Positions 33,901 to 44,080 of a DNA stretch of 64,000 bases are shown here, piece by piece (positions within the stretch are counted from its first letter, which is position 1; each line of letters begins with the position of its first letter). Source of the stretch: Homarus americanus. Its lineage: Eukaryota; Arthropoda; Malacostraca; Decapoda; Nephropidae. The notes beneath the pieces are model-generated. The model was not told the origin of the DNA, made no database searches, and was given only the letters and a program-made list of their open reading frames with translations. A program made the translations under genes and the position numbers. The DNA lies in contig NW_024722158.1 in the NCBI RefSeq assembly GCF_018991925.1, forward strand, positions 8,245,207 through 8,309,206, in the 5' to 3' direction.

Positions 33901-36030
33901 GACTTTGAGGGGTTTGACAAAGAGGCCCTGCAAGCCTATGTGGTGGATAGTGATACAATTGATACAAGTGATGCAGGTGAGGGCCAATAATCTGCCCTCT
34001 GCCTCGGAACCAACCCCCATCCCCGTGTGCCCAGCCATCTTTTCTTCTAATGTAAGTGTTAAAAAAAACTAATATTATTGATATTTCTCTTAATTATTAA
34101 TTGTGTGTGCATACCATCATAAAATTAAGATGTACTTTTTACTACAACGTAGGTATTGTGTCTGAAAAAGTGGAGTTTGGGGATCGGGCCAGTCTCTATT
34201 GGAATTAATCCCATATGTTCTGTTGTTCACTTTACACGGTTTTCACTTTCCGCGGTACCCCATGGGTTCAATTGACCCTGTAAATCGGGGTACTACTGTA
34301 TCTTGGTATTTGATGACCTGTAGAAAATACTGACACTCTAGCACATGTTTTGCATACTAGGAAGGACTTTTCAAGGATTTCTGATCCATTTCCTTCCTGT
34401 GGATCAACATATTCAACAACTGTTGGGTAGCCATCAACAACAATAGCCGACCAAATGTCTGCGAGAATTTTCTCTGCATAGGCAAAATTTTACTCTTCCA
34501 ATTCTTCATCCACAGTTTCTCCATTAAAATTTAGATGGTTTTCAAAATGATCCTGAGGTAAGATGACTCTAGCTAGATCATGACTTAGTAGGGCCATATG
34601 TAATTCAACTCTGTTCAGTGCACTTCGACCTGATGCATTTGTTGCAATGAAGAGAGCATCTAGATCATATGTGCAAAAGTAATCAACACACTTGATGGTT
34701 TTTTCATACTTAAGGTTTTCATCAGGACCACCATCTGCTGCTACAATCATGACTGGCTTTGGCATACCATCAGGAGTAGACATCTGTTCATTAAACTGTG
34801 GTAAGGAATGCACTTTCTTCATATCTCTCAGATGTCCCATTGCAGTTGACGATGTGTGTTTAGCACTCTGTATCGCTATATATGTTGGATCAGAATAGGC
34901 GACCCCTTGTTCTCCAATACAGTTTTCCTTTATTTAAATACCAGCTATTACTAATGGTAATAGTTTGTGTTTTAGGGCAACAACAAAATCATGGTCACTA
35001 AGAGTGACTTTATATTCCATATGCATTATCAGAGGAGCCTGTTTGTTTGCAGCGGTAATGCCTATTGGAACTCTTGCCTTATCATCTTGTGACTTCATGT
35101 GGCCCAAGTAGAGAAGCAATCTCTTCCTGATAAGAGATAGATCTTCTAGCAAATAGGGTATCTGGATGTCTTGAGTGTGCACGATTTTCAGACCTCATTA
35201 GTTTAACAGGAACTGTTTTCACATGTCGTTTTCCCTCTCGAGTTGATGAATTCTAGGCAGTAGTTGCAAATAAACTGAGCTGCATGATATTTTAAAACTC
35301 TTTGTATGTAAAGCAGCTGTCAAGTCATCCAAAGTCTTGACAGTTCTGATTAGTGTGATGTGGAGCAGTGTTGTGAGTCCCGGAAGGGGGGTATAAATTT
35401 GGGTAGAAAAAAGCACTACATAATTTTTTAATGGCCCCCAAAGAGTCATGGAAAAAATGTTTGGTACCAATAATAATACCCCTATTATCAGTGAATTTTA
35501 GGATGAACTGACTTACCCGTCCCTTTATGGTCTCTGAGAGGAAGGGCTTGATGAGGCTGAAGACCCAGTCAAATATAGAAGGTTCATGTACAAAATGAAG
35601 AGCCTTGAACCTCAGAGGGAACACTTCCTGTAAAGTAACATATGATCCAGTGTAATTACCATTAACCAACCAAACTCTGACGATTATCAAAAATATTTAT
35701 GAACAAAGAATGAGTAAGATGGTGATATCACATTATATTACCAACATAAAATGAATGAAAGGTTGTAATTACAGAACAAAAACCATTTAATCTTATTGAA
35801 TAAAACACAACCTGTAAACTTATACTGTCCCCTTACCTGTATAACTGATATCATCCGTCTTATATGAGTAGGTGTAAGGTAGTAAGCATGAGTCATGGAT
35901 AGCCCTGAACAATCCACAATAGCTGCAATGCCGCGAAGCTGTGTGACTGGTAGCCTCACCACATGTTCCAGTAGTACAACCTGCGACCGAAATACATCAT
36001 CTAGGCCACAAGCCTCTGGCAGCCAAGCTC
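24885..36030 (-). CDS. CRAL-TRIO domain protein gene (alpha-tocopherol-transfer-protein/clavesin-like), 3' part
   Basis: Four minus-strand exons join in frame: 36030-35837, 35627-35517, 27359-27215 and 24928-24885. Each junction has GT and AG dinucleotides, and the phases agree (0, 0, 1). The encoded stretch covers most of the CRAL-TRIO lipid-binding fold: AWLPEACGLDDVFR, GIAAIVDCSGLSMTHAYYLT, EVFPLRFKALHFVHEPSIFD, SETIKGR joined to LHFHGEDLESLHQHI, then PEELGG. These align by eye with TTPA-type proteins (the IHFVNEP, IKPFL, HMHG and YGG positions). Such cytosolic proteins carry hydrophobic lipids such as tocopherol or phosphoinositides between membranes. The N-terminal CRAL_TRIO_N exons were not found in the 28 kb upstream within the window. 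No stops disrupt the four exons, so this is probably a live host gene with TE-packed introns. Confidence 0.85.
24957..25735. mobile_element. MITE family delta, copy 2 (intronic)
   Basis: The left end CAGTGATCCCTCGGTTAACG follows TA at 24955-24956. The right end GTTCGTTAACCGAGGGACC stops short of the last CACTG and lacks a clear TA. It sits 29 bp beyond the acceptor side of the predicted last CRAL-TRIO exon. The interior is non-coding and shares the CATCATCATC and GAGCCTTCTACATACACACC text with copy 3. Confidence 0.88.
26592..26960 (+). pseudogene. LINE-A 3' end fragment (in intron)
   Basis: The ORF 26592-26828 reads GHYSVECTYLELADASPTKG and FFGVRVVNSWNNLPE, the LINE-A C-terminus. It is followed by the LINE-A 3' UTR ending GACGATCAGTGGCGAAGAGG. 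It is antisense to the CRAL-TRIO gene, in its last intron. Confidence 0.85.
27215..27359 (-). CDS. CRAL-TRIO gene exon (C-terminal lobe)
   Basis: The 145-bp exon begins after the acceptor TTTTTCCAACAG and ends TTTAAAG|GTACTT. It encodes LHFHGEDLESLHQHIQAEEL, then PEELGG and HEDYF. The HFHG...LP..LGG block is the signature of the CRAL-TRIO C-terminal lobe. It starts in phase 0 and ends in phase 1. Confidence 0.85.
27491..27811 (-). mobile_element. MITE family gamma, copy 3
   Basis: 321 bp from CAGCTCCTCCCCGACTTACG to CGGGAGTAGCTG, flanked by TA (27489-27490, 27812-27813), in reverse orientation to copy 1. It lies in the large CRAL-TRIO intron. Confidence 0.92.
28154..28372. mobile_element. 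MITE family delta, left part only
   Basis: TA followed by CAGTGGTCCCTCGATTAACG and about 200 bp matching the left side of copy 1 (CACAATTGGTTCCA...TTTCAATGGGAT...TTCCAACTCACAGAAAA). A gamma MITE begins at 28373 and the delta right end was not found beyond it. Confidence 0.75.
28530..30291 (-). mobile_element. piggyBac-type DNA transposon
   Basis: Flanked on both sides by TTAA (28526-28529 and 30292-30295), the piggyBac target. Ends CCCATTAATGCCC and the inverted GGGTGCTAATGGG form short TIRs. A GGACCATGG motif recurs near both ends (about 28689, 29906, 30271) as a possible transposase-binding repeat. The uninterrupted gamma copy at 17123-17417 has one TTAA at the same spot. At 1.76 kb it is shorter than a full piggyBac. 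Confidence 0.93.
28799..29803 (-). pseudogene. piggyBac transposase, catalytic and C-terminal part
   Basis: The frame is open from 29803 to the stop at 28799; the first Met is at 29710 (303 aa). Upstream of that Met it reads TVDEQIVRYYGRSSLKQFI, the first catalytic block of DDE_Tnp_1_7. In the 303-aa numbering the second and third aspartates are D56 in YVDNFFSSYN and D169 in YMGGVDHLDW. The C-terminus has a Cys-rich domain with CAFCKKVSKQCVKC and a final GECFNKWH. All three catalytic Asp are kept. The N-terminal domain is missing: a stop precedes 29803, although a CTATGTATAG acceptor-like site there leaves room for a spliced upstream exon. Lies in the same orientation as the host CRAL-TRIO gene. 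Confidence 0.85.
30539..30945. repeat. 210-bp tandem duplication
   Basis: The unit beginning TTCAAATTATTTGCTGTCTT (30539) repeats at 30749 with moderate divergence. Both copies contain AAGGATTCCA(G/A)CAATGCAAA, TATATAAGATAAAAACTT and GAAGGTCTA. Non-coding, in the large intron. The remainder of 30946-33150 shows no feature I can support. Confidence 0.75.
33160..35470 (-). pseudogene. uncharacterised transposase-like gene (DGGPDEN family), decayed
   Basis: Minus-strand fragments in changing frames run from about 35470 to 33207. They contain ISCSSVYLQLLPR, SQDDKARVPIGITAANKQAP, TLSDHDFVVALKHKLLP, VMIVAADGGPDENLKYEKTI, DALFIATNASGRSALNRVEL and VVVDGYPTVVEYVDPQEG. A C2H2-like end, KHICGTSGKYFASVRSMTSH, follows. 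From memory, similar proteins are multi-copy and unnamed in invertebrate genomes. The spaced acidic residues (DGGPDEN, LDALF, NRVE) suggest an RNase H-like nuclease fold, but this is inference. A MITE (33674-34298) is inserted before the final segment. Several stops make it a pseudogene. It sits in a CRAL-TRIO intron, same strand. Confidence 0.6.
33674..34298 (+). mobile_element. Tigger-derived MITE (family zeta)
   Basis: Ends CAGTATTACCCCGCTTTACG and the inverted AAATCGGGGTACTACTG, with TA at 33672-33673 and 34299-34300. The interior holds GGTTTTCACTTTCCGCGGTA-type subterminal repeats. A plus-strand coding remnant includes SPSHQNITEFFTRHP before a stop at 33869, a PCNA-box-like C-terminal tail of a pogo/Tigger transposase. 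625 bp. Confidence 0.85.
35517..35627 (-). CDS. CRAL-TRIO gene exon (lipid pocket)
   Basis: The 111-bp exon follows the acceptor GTTACTTTACAG and ends GGACGG|GTAAGT. It encodes exactly 37 residues, EVFPLRFKALHFVHEPSIFD through SETIKGR. This is the most conserved CRAL-TRIO core (FP.R...H.VNEP, IKPFL). Phase 0 at both ends. Confidence 0.9.
35837..36030 (-). CDS. CRAL-TRIO gene exon (start of the CRAL-TRIO domain)
   Basis: The 194-bp exon follows the acceptor ATATCACAACAG and ends ATACAG|GTAAGG. It encodes AWLPEACGLDDVFR, then LRGIAAIVDCSGLSMTHAYY and LTPTHIRRMISVIQ. The IVDCSGLS motif corresponds to the central beta-strand and the following helix of the fold. It starts in phase 2, so an upstream exon must end with one extra base. 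Confidence 0.88.
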
Positions 36031-36405
36031 CTGTTGTGATATAATTCATTGTTACTTTAACATGAATGTCTTTAGTTACTTAAGTGCACTCTATATAACT
36101 CCCTCTTACAACATACAGCCTCAAATGACTAATATATTCTGCTACAGATATCTTCTTTTTAAGCATGGGGGGGGGCCTTCATGAAGTGACTTGACAAGCG
36201 CATTTAGACATTGAGGTTCTGAAACCCATATACATTTTTTTGGCATAATCTTCATAAATTTCAGTATATAATTATCACTATAACAACAATAATAATCCCA
36301 CATGATACCATTTTTTCAATGCCCCCAAATAGTGGCCATTCAAAATTTCAACAGAACCTTCATTTTTGGCATACAGTATTTACAACACAGGCATACATAT
36401 AGATA

Positions 36406-37236
36406 GTGACCCCTCGTTTAACGAATGCCTCGGTTAACGAACTGCCTTCCATAAGGATCTTCAATTCGGTTAACGAACAAAAATTCGGTTAACGAATTTC
36501 TTACGAACCGACCTCAACATGTTTTCGCTTGCACTGACCGGGCAACCAGCTTTAGTATCAGTCCGCCAATACATTAATCGGTTCTAGGGCTTAAATTCCT
36601 TACTATTTTAGTAAATATCAAGAAGTTTATACTATTCAATAATTTTAAAAGTTTAATATTCAATTTTTTAGTCATTTTAACAATTATTGAACATAATTGA
36701 AGGTAAAGTGACAAGTTTAATGCGCGGCATCCACCCTCTTAACACAGCAAACAGGCATTAGTCTCTCTCTGTTTTCACTGGAGGTAACATCTTGCTTGAG
36801 ACTCTCTTCAACTAAACGCTTTTTTCTGTGTTGCCAAGCAAATTATTGGTCATTTTGAAATATATTTTACATATTGACAATATATAATGCAGTGCAGTGT
36901 TGATTTAAAGAAAATAATCTTGAAATACACCAAGAGAACTAAAATTTTATGGGTGAAATGGTGCCATGGGGTGACTTCTCTTCCACCCCAATGCTTTCTC
37001 TTCTTCCTTCTCCTCCACCCCCATTCTAATTCCCATCATCATCATCCAGGAGCCTTCTACATACACACCTCAAAGTAAGTGAACTTTTCTACCATTTTTG
37101 TTGAATTTAGGCAATTTTCGGTGAGCTGGAACCAATTACCCAAAAACCCATTGAAACAATGGTTTTGGTTAACGAACTTTTCGGTTAACGAACGACCTTC
37201 TGGAACGGATTGAGTTCGTTAACCGAGGGGTCACTG
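36406..37236. mobile_element. MITE family delta, copy 3
   Basis: The left end is (C)AGTGACCCCTCGTTTAACG. The right end is GTTCGTTAACCGAGGGGTCA followed by CTG and TA. GGTTAACGAA is repeated several times near both ends. Non-coding. It lies just upstream of the first visible CRAL-TRIO exon, presumably in another intron. Confidence 0.9.
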
Positions 37237-37694
37237 TATTATGTTAATGAAATGGTGTAACTCTAAATTAACTAATTTTAGCTGGGGTTACAATGTCAAG
37301 CTTACTGATGCAAAATGAGTGATGTAAAACCTATTGATGCTCTGAACCAAGTTACCTGTTACCCCAGAAGAGAGAGTGTTTATTCTTCATTACAAACCAA
37401 AGAGCTATGTAATCACCTTTACCTCGGCTCCTCCCTCGCCTCTTCACCTTTGCCTGTTCTAAATACTTGTACCTTTTCTTGTAATAATCAATCCCTAATT
37501 TGAGCACTGCACAACTAATCAAAATCCAATTTCAACATTAAAACCCAACTAGCTAATTAACAGCCTTCAGGACATCAAACTACACAGTGCAATTTTTCTC
37601 AGCTGAGAAAAGATGCCCCGCCCCCTTCTCAAGAATTACTACAGCTGATTGGCGGTTTCAAACCTGTCCGATTTCGTCTTGAAATAATGATGTA

Positions 37695-37970
37695 CAGCTC
37701 CTCCCCGACTTACGACCACCCCACTTATGACATGCCTCAGTCGTACCGAAATTTTGTCAAATTACGTATTTTCGAGTCCCAACGTCAGTACACAGACAAA
37801 ATTTTCGTTTGTAATTCACTTATAAATGGCTGGCAAGCTTAAAAGTGAGAGTTTTGTGGTGCTGAGAAGAAAAAGAGACACCAATTTTAGATTTTTTATG
37901 TATTATTTAAGCATTTTCGACTTACGACCTGGATTTGTCCCTAACCCCATCGTAATTTGGGGAGGAGCTG
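37695..37970 (+). mobile_element. MITE family gamma, copy 5
   Basis: 276 bp from CAGCTCCTCCCCGACTTACG to GGGGAGGAGCTG with TA flanks (37693-37694, 37971-37972). It includes the MAGKLKSESFVVLRRKRD reading frame. Confidence 0.92.
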
Positions 37971-38275
37971 TATTTCTAAACGAGTTTATTCATAATCGTT
38001 GGGATGATCGTTTCTGACAAGAGAGATATTTATCTAAATTATATAAAGATACATACATTCATTATTTCAAACATAAGTACATATGTAGGAAGTTTATAAA
38101 AAATATTATACATGAATTAACTGTTAAACTCTGGTAGGTAGCAAATTCATGCTTTCGGAGGATGAATTTAATATATACTTATTTTTACCAACAATAAGAC
38201 ATACTAAAACAAATTACATATCAGTAATACTACATTATACAAAAACTAACATTTTAAAAGATTAGAATCATATTG

Positions 38276-38540
38276 AAATATTTACACGGCCGTCAGCAGA
38301 GGCGGGAGATGTGACTGCGAACAACTTCTTTTAGTAATAGTTGTGAACTTGTGGAATAACCTGCCAATGTGCACTTCCTTATGTTCTGGCATGATAAACA
38401 TTGTATCATGTTAAGGTACACTCAGTAACCAGTACATGCCTACAATGTATAACAGAGACATGCCTACAATGTATAACAGAGAACTGACCAACAGCCTAAC
38501 CAACTAATAAACTCACAAGTGACCAAGAGGACAAAGTATG
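38276..38540 (+). pseudogene. decayed LINE-A 3' tail
   Basis: TTGTGAACTTGTGGAATAAC, CTGCCAA and AGTGACCAAGAGGACAAAG match the LINE-A end block (NSWNNLPE and the GATCAGTGGCGAAGAGGATA tail). It is heavily diverged and has a short internal duplication of CATGCCTACAATGTATAACA. Confidence 0.6.
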
Positions 38541-38560
38541 GGTAGGTTCTACCTGTATAA

Positions 38561-39466
38561 TGAGGTTAAATCTCATATGAAGAGGTAAAGTACGAGTTTA
38601 TAGTGGCAGAGTCGTATAGTGAGGGAAGTAGTGTGACTTGAGGGTGTGAAGATAATACTGTACAGTATATTAACACAGACTTCGTACAAGTGTAGTATAT
38701 AAAACACAAATGTGTGTTCCAGCTGTATTTTACTAATTCAATAGGGGGTATTAATGGGGTTTGTACACAATTTTTAATACACTGTGATATTTTCTTATAA
38801 CCTCACAGGTTGAATGGGCACTTCCACTAAGTCGATCGTTGGGAGGTTCAGGATCACCGCACTACCACCGTCTACACAGCCAGCACTTGGTTTCAAACGT
38901 TGAGTCAACAGCACACTGTCAGTGGACCGGGCTGAGACCTCGTTGTCCTTAGTGATGGACTTCCTTGATGAGATGACGACGAGCGGGATTCGGGACATAG
39001 TTGCTGGCCCTTCACGGTTACAAGACTCCTCGTGTGAAAGGAGCTACAGGGCCTATATATTGGAGATCTGCTGGCGGATGACCTCTCCCAATTAACAGTA
39101 AATTGGGTGTGTCTTGACCGGATGTTAGGTCGGGTAATAGAAGTGCTGGCTGGTTAGCGGTTCCTTGAATTAACAAGGTCATGACGCCGGGTTGAGCTGA
39201 TAGAGTGGCGGTGAGAATTCTGGTTCCCTTGTGAACTTTACCTCCTTTGGGTCAGGTCTGGACAGCTGTGTTTGCCCAGGTGTAGTTTCTTGAGTAACAC
39301 GGTCATGTTGACAGGTTAAACTATTTGTGTGGCAGTGAGGACTCTGGGTCAAAGTGACTGACCTCTCTTGTGTCTACTTCTGTGGTTGAATACATGCTCC
39401 CCTGGTTACTGCTAAGTCTATGTTATACTACTACTGGCCTGGATGCTTTGGTCTGACAGATAAACA
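38561..39466 (-). repeat. 3' LTR of the gag/protease element
   Basis: Shares long stretches with the right-hand LTR, such as AGTCGATCGTTGGG, CTACAGGGCCTATATATTGG and GTCTTGACCGGATGTTAGG. About 190 bp present near the left end of the other LTR is missing here. Confidence 0.85.
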
Positions 39467-40727
39467 TTATACCTCCCGCCAAGACCAAAGCTTCCATGCC
39501 ATAAGCAGTCGATGTTCACAGTGGATGGCAATAGTGAGTGCCCAACCTGGGAAAATAGCTACTGAGGTGGAAAATATGCACCTCACATCCTACCATTGTC
39601 TAATAATATTTAAAAAATTTTAAGTGGCCAACTAAAGATAAGGAAAGGGAAAGATGAATGTAGATATGAAGAAGAAAGAGAGCACCTAAGCAGGTGTTTG
39701 TTGGAGAGCATAACTTCAGGATGTTAGATGAGAGCACACAATTGGAGGTTTGAAGGGTTATGTAATGGTGTTGCTTGCCCTAGCTTATTTCTGCTTAGGT
39801 TCCCGAGCGTTAGTATCTTTAAGCTTGGAACAGATTACATACTTGTTGCTTTGACTGTTAAACTCTTGCTCAGGGCAGCACACACAACATATATAATAAT
39901 CAGATACATGGCCCCTGTGAAGAAGGGGGGGGGGATTGGCATACAATATAACTTGTGATTGAAGAAACAAAATAATATTTGTACATATGAAAAGGACAGC
40001 AGAAATTATTTGCAAGATACAATGGCTAAAACAAAATCGTGTCAGTATTCGTCGAGGTCCAGTGTAGTGCATGGTCCATGACCACGTCCGACATCAGAGT
40101 GGTCGACGCAGTGGATACAGTGGATGGCGTTTCCCGTCCCATCCAGTGGTCTGCCACTGTGTTTTTTTGTGTGCTTCACTTCCTCCACTTGAACTTCTGT
40201 GTAGAGCGGCAGTTCCTGACGTGTTCCAGATGGGTTTTTCCAGTCCCATCTGAGTTTCCTCTGTAGAGTCATTTTCTGTCATATTCCAGCTGGGTTTTTC
40301 CAATCCCATCTGAGTTTCCGCCCTTCCAGCTGGGATTAAAGCCGGTCCAGTGCAAGGGGTGTCAGCGCTGTGGATGGCGTGTAGGGCAGGGTCTGCGGAC
40401 CTGGGTTCGCCCTCCATACGCAAGGTGAGGCGAGATCTTTGACCGTCCTGTCCCACACCCTCACAGTGGTGAATCCCTTCCTGGGTGGGCTCACCAGGTT
40501 TGTTTGTCTTTTCCTCTACGTGTAGTCAGGCCAACTCTGTTGCGTCCCCAATGGTGTGGTAAACACAGGTGCGACAGTGTAGATTGCGAGGTAGATCTCG
40601 GGTGGGGCCGGGATCAGCCATTACTTGTTTGGTACCTGGTGGTTCCATTCTAGGAGTGGAAGTGAGTGGGACCAGTTGACAGGTCCAGGAACGTAGGGAG
40701 CTGTGGTCTGCATCGCCACTTGGACCT

Positions 40728-41293
40728 CTAGATGTTTGTTGCCAGTTGCTTGATACTACTGTAGTTGTAGTTGCAGGTCGGGGTTCCGGGACTCGCTCCC
40801 AGGTTCCAAGGGAACGACCTGATTCCCTGCCTGGAGCTAGTTGCTGCGCTGCTCCGGCGCGGTGTAGTTTGCTCAGGCTGATGGTAGCAGTAAATGTTGT
40901 CTGTCAGTACTGTCGGCTGTGAGACCATAGCCTCGGTGCATGTCTCGTTCTGCAGGCGAATACCTCCATAATCTTTACCATCTAAAGTCATGGTATACCG
41001 GCTCCCATCAAACTGGATTCCAAACTTAAATCTACACAGGAAATCTGACCCAATAAGAACATCCCTGGGAAAAGATCACCGCTTACCACAACTAGCACGT
41101 GAACTACCATCTTATCTCCCAATTCTACAGTTATATCTCTGGAATCCAATGTTGAGAGATGGTTACCCGTGACACCAAGTAACTCACGAACTCTATGCTT
41201 TCCCCCTAACTTCATCTTGGAGGCCACGTTCTGTTTCACTAGGGATACAGAGGAACCTGGCTCAATGAAAGCTTCAACCCGTTTCCCTCCCAT
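40728..41293 (-). pseudogene. retropepsin-like protease remnant
   Basis: The minus frame 41293-40988 reads VEAFIEPGSSVSLVKQNVAS, then TVELGDKMVVHV and PGMFLLGQISCVDL. This layout matches a retroviral-type aspartic protease: an active-site loop, the flap region, and a hydrophobic ILLG-like strand. The catalytic D-(S/T)-G is here E-P-G, so the active-site Asp is lost. A second fragment (40991-40728) continues in another frame. Confidence 0.7.
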
Positions 41294-41478
41294 TTTAACT
41301 TAATAATTCCCAAGTCACCATCAATGCTTCGTCCCTGTCTTTAGTAGTAGGGATACAACCTACAGGTGTCCCCCTACTCGGCGCATGCGTAACAACGCAT
41401 CCTGGCGTATGGACATTCCCTGCGGGTACATAACTGGTCGCCACACCCATCGCACTGGTTTCCCTCACATTGGAAAGG

Positions 41479-42854
41479 ACATCCATACACCGCATGGGAC
41501 AATGTCCCACAGGAAGAGCAACGAAAGGGCTTTGGAGTGTCTGTACCAGCTATCGCTCATGGGCGGGCCCGGTCGATCACTTGTAGCTGTATGTGGGCGG
41601 GGGTCAATCCCAGCCTGTGCCCCATGGGTCCCTGCCCCAGCCGGCCGGTAGCCTTGCGGCACGTGACCGAACGTGTTTTTACCTGGTGAATGTAGCCGTG
41701 ATTGCTCCCAGCCCTTCCTCGTGAAGCGGTGACTGTTCTTCTCAGTTAAGATTTTCCACCATCAGTCGCAAGAATTCATCCTACCAGACAGAAGGGGTGT
41801 TACGTGTAGGGGTGGAAGGGGCGGCGTGAATTGTCGTGAATTGTCAACACGAATGGGAAGGGGGGGGGAGTTTTTCCTGAGCCGTATATATGTCCACGTC
41901 GCTTTAATTGCGCTCTCTAGCGTAGTGGTCCCATTTGACACCATGAACGTACGCATCTCACCGGGTAAGCCCGATAGAAAGTAATAGAGTACCATCTCAG
42001 GTGGAAAGAATTGTGGGTGATTGACTCTCGCAACCATCACTGCACTATCTATACATGCTAAGTATACGTTTAGTGATGAACACTACTCTAGCTTGATGTT
42101 GGCAAAGCGAAGCGTGTGATCTTGTAATGTGTTTCCCTGGCTGTAAATTTCCCATATTCCGTCTGCAAACGTGTCCCACGAGGTAGCATTCTTTACTGTT
42201 GGATGTAATCCTAGCATTCCTTTTTCGTCACCGCTTAATCGCATCCGTGCCGTCCTGAGACGGCATTCCTCGTATTCCTGAAGGATTTCCAGGAATGCAC
42301 TTTCGATGTTTCCCAATCACTGTTCCAGCCTATCCGCTGATGTAGCAGGGTCACGGCCATCGCCCTCAAACATGGGTATCTGACTTACCAATTGTGCTGC
42401 ACTTTGAACTGAGATGGCCATAAGGAAAGAATGTGGCATGCTGGAGGTGCTAGTGAGTGTGTGTGAGCGTGGAGAGGGAATTGGCGAGAGAGGGTGCAGG
42501 GTGGTTAAAGGTTAGGGGAGGAGGTACTAGTGTATTGTTCAGGGGACGGGGATAAAACGGAAGTCACTGGTGTAGTGTTAACAGCAGTCATATTAGCGTG
42601 TGAGGAGGGGTGGGAAGTACTGATCGTGTAAGTTAAATCTGTCAACGTTGACGATGACGCCTGTGGGTGGGAAGGGGAGGGGGTTTTACTGACACTTGCC
42701 CTGGTTGAATTCTCGACCATTGTTCCCAGGTACCCAACAATATGTGAATCAGAAGCGAGGGAGGGGGGGAATGACCACTTGTACCACATGGGGGGGAGGG
42801 GGGGGGGATTGTGTTTAGTATGCTACTATACCCTTGTACTGCCTGCTTCGTCAA
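41479..42854 (-). pseudogene. Gag remnant with zinc knuckle
   Basis: Fragments on the minus strand, in order: a Ser/Thr/Pro-rich N-terminal part (42789-42505), a capsid-like part (42316-42083), then 42040-41762 with LYYFLSGLPGEMRTFMVS. The last resembles the C-terminal capsid helix region of Gypsy Gag. At 41520-41479 the frame CSSCGTLSHAVYGC fits C-x2-C-x4-H-x4-C, a nucleocapsid knuckle. It is followed by a Cys-rich run. Frame changes disable it. Confidence 0.7.
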
Positions 42855-42954
42855 GATAGTTGTGAGTTTACTTCAAAGAATTCTAACCATCACTGTACTG
42901 AATACTAAGGAGAGAGGGGCTAGTTTTACGTTAAGTACGCTGCCACCAATATAA

Positions 42955-44051
42955 TGAGGTTAAATCTCATATGAAGAGGTAAGGTAGTGTACTGTTCCAA
43001 GTGTATAGTCATTGGAGTGTGTGTACTAGTATACTGTAGGTGTGAGATGGTGTAGCCTACAGCATGTGTGTTAATTCCTGTTCTGTACATTTCAGGTATT
43101 GGTGCCTTCTGTATTGAGACAATAAACATCAACAAAATCAAACAGTATATTACTGACTGTCGGTGCATACAGTAAAGGTAGGAGTTTATAGTAGTAGTCA
43201 TATAGTGAGGGAAATAGGTAGCTTGAGTCGAGGGTGTGAAGATAATACTGTATATTAACACAGGCTCCATACAAGTGTAGTATATAAACACAAATGTGTG
43301 TTACAGCTTTATTTTACTATTTTAATAGGGGGTATTAATGGGGGTTTATCCACAAAGTATAATACACTGATATTTTCTTATAACCTCACAGGTTGAATGA
43401 GCACTTCCACGAAGTCGATCGTTGGGGAGGTTCAGGATCACTGCACTACTACCGTCTACACAGCCAGCACTTACTTTTACACATTGAGTGTGCTGTCGGT
43501 GGACCAGGCTGAGGCCTCGTTGCCCCTAGTGACGGACTTCCTCGTTGAGACGACGACGAGCGCTACTCAGGACATAGTTGCTGGCCCTTCACAGTTACAA
43601 GACTCATCGTGTGAAAGGAGCTACAGGGCCTATATATTGGAGATATCCAGCTGGCGGATGACCTCTCCTAATTGACAGTAAACTGGGTGTGTCTTGACCG
43701 GATGTTAGGCCGGGTGACAGAAGTGCTGGCTGATTAGCAGTTCCTTGAATTAACAAGGTCATGACTCCAGGTTGAGCTGATCCAGTAAAGCAGTGAGAAT
43801 TCTAGTTCCCTTGTGAACTTTACCTCCTTTGGGTCAGGTCTGGACAGCTGTGTTTGCCCAGGTGTAGTGTCTTGAGTAACACGGTCATGTTGGCAGGTTA
43901 AACTAATTGTGTGGCAGTGAGGACTCTGGGTCAAAGTGACTGACCTCTCTTGTGTCTACTTCCGTGGGTGAATACATGCTCCCCTGGTTACTGCTAAGTC
44001 TATGTTATACTGCTACTGGCCTGGATGCTGCTTTGGTCTGATAGATAAACA
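42955..44051 (-). repeat. 5' LTR of the gag/protease element
   Basis: The right-hand copy, 1.1 kb. It starts TGAGGTTAAATC on the plus strand and ends GATAAACA. It carries an insertion of roughly 190 bp (about 42995-43180) absent from the other LTR, with AATAAACATC that could be a terminal-repeat remnant. Confidence 0.85.
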
Positions 44052-44080
44052 TTCTAGTTCAGCTTACTACTTTTGGGGGT

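Larger units (their letters stand above)
38561..44051 (-). mobile_element. LTR retrotransposon with gag and protease only
   Basis: Two direct repeats (38561-39466 and 42955-44051) flank about 3.5 kb. On the minus strand the LTR begins TGTTTATC and ends AACCTCA. A primer-binding-like TGGTGGCAGCGTAC follows the 5' LTR (right-hand copy) after a few bases. A purine-rich GGCGGGAGGTATAA precedes the 3' LTR (left-hand copy). Between them come Gag remnants, a zinc knuckle and a retropepsin remnant in the normal order. I find no reverse transcriptase, RNase H or integrase. No target duplication is evident. Confidence 0.8.

Noticed and set aside
38795..38998. Minus ORF (67 aa) and other ORFs inside the LTRs as genes
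   Set aside because: They lie in non-coding LTR sequence and are not kept in the other LTR.
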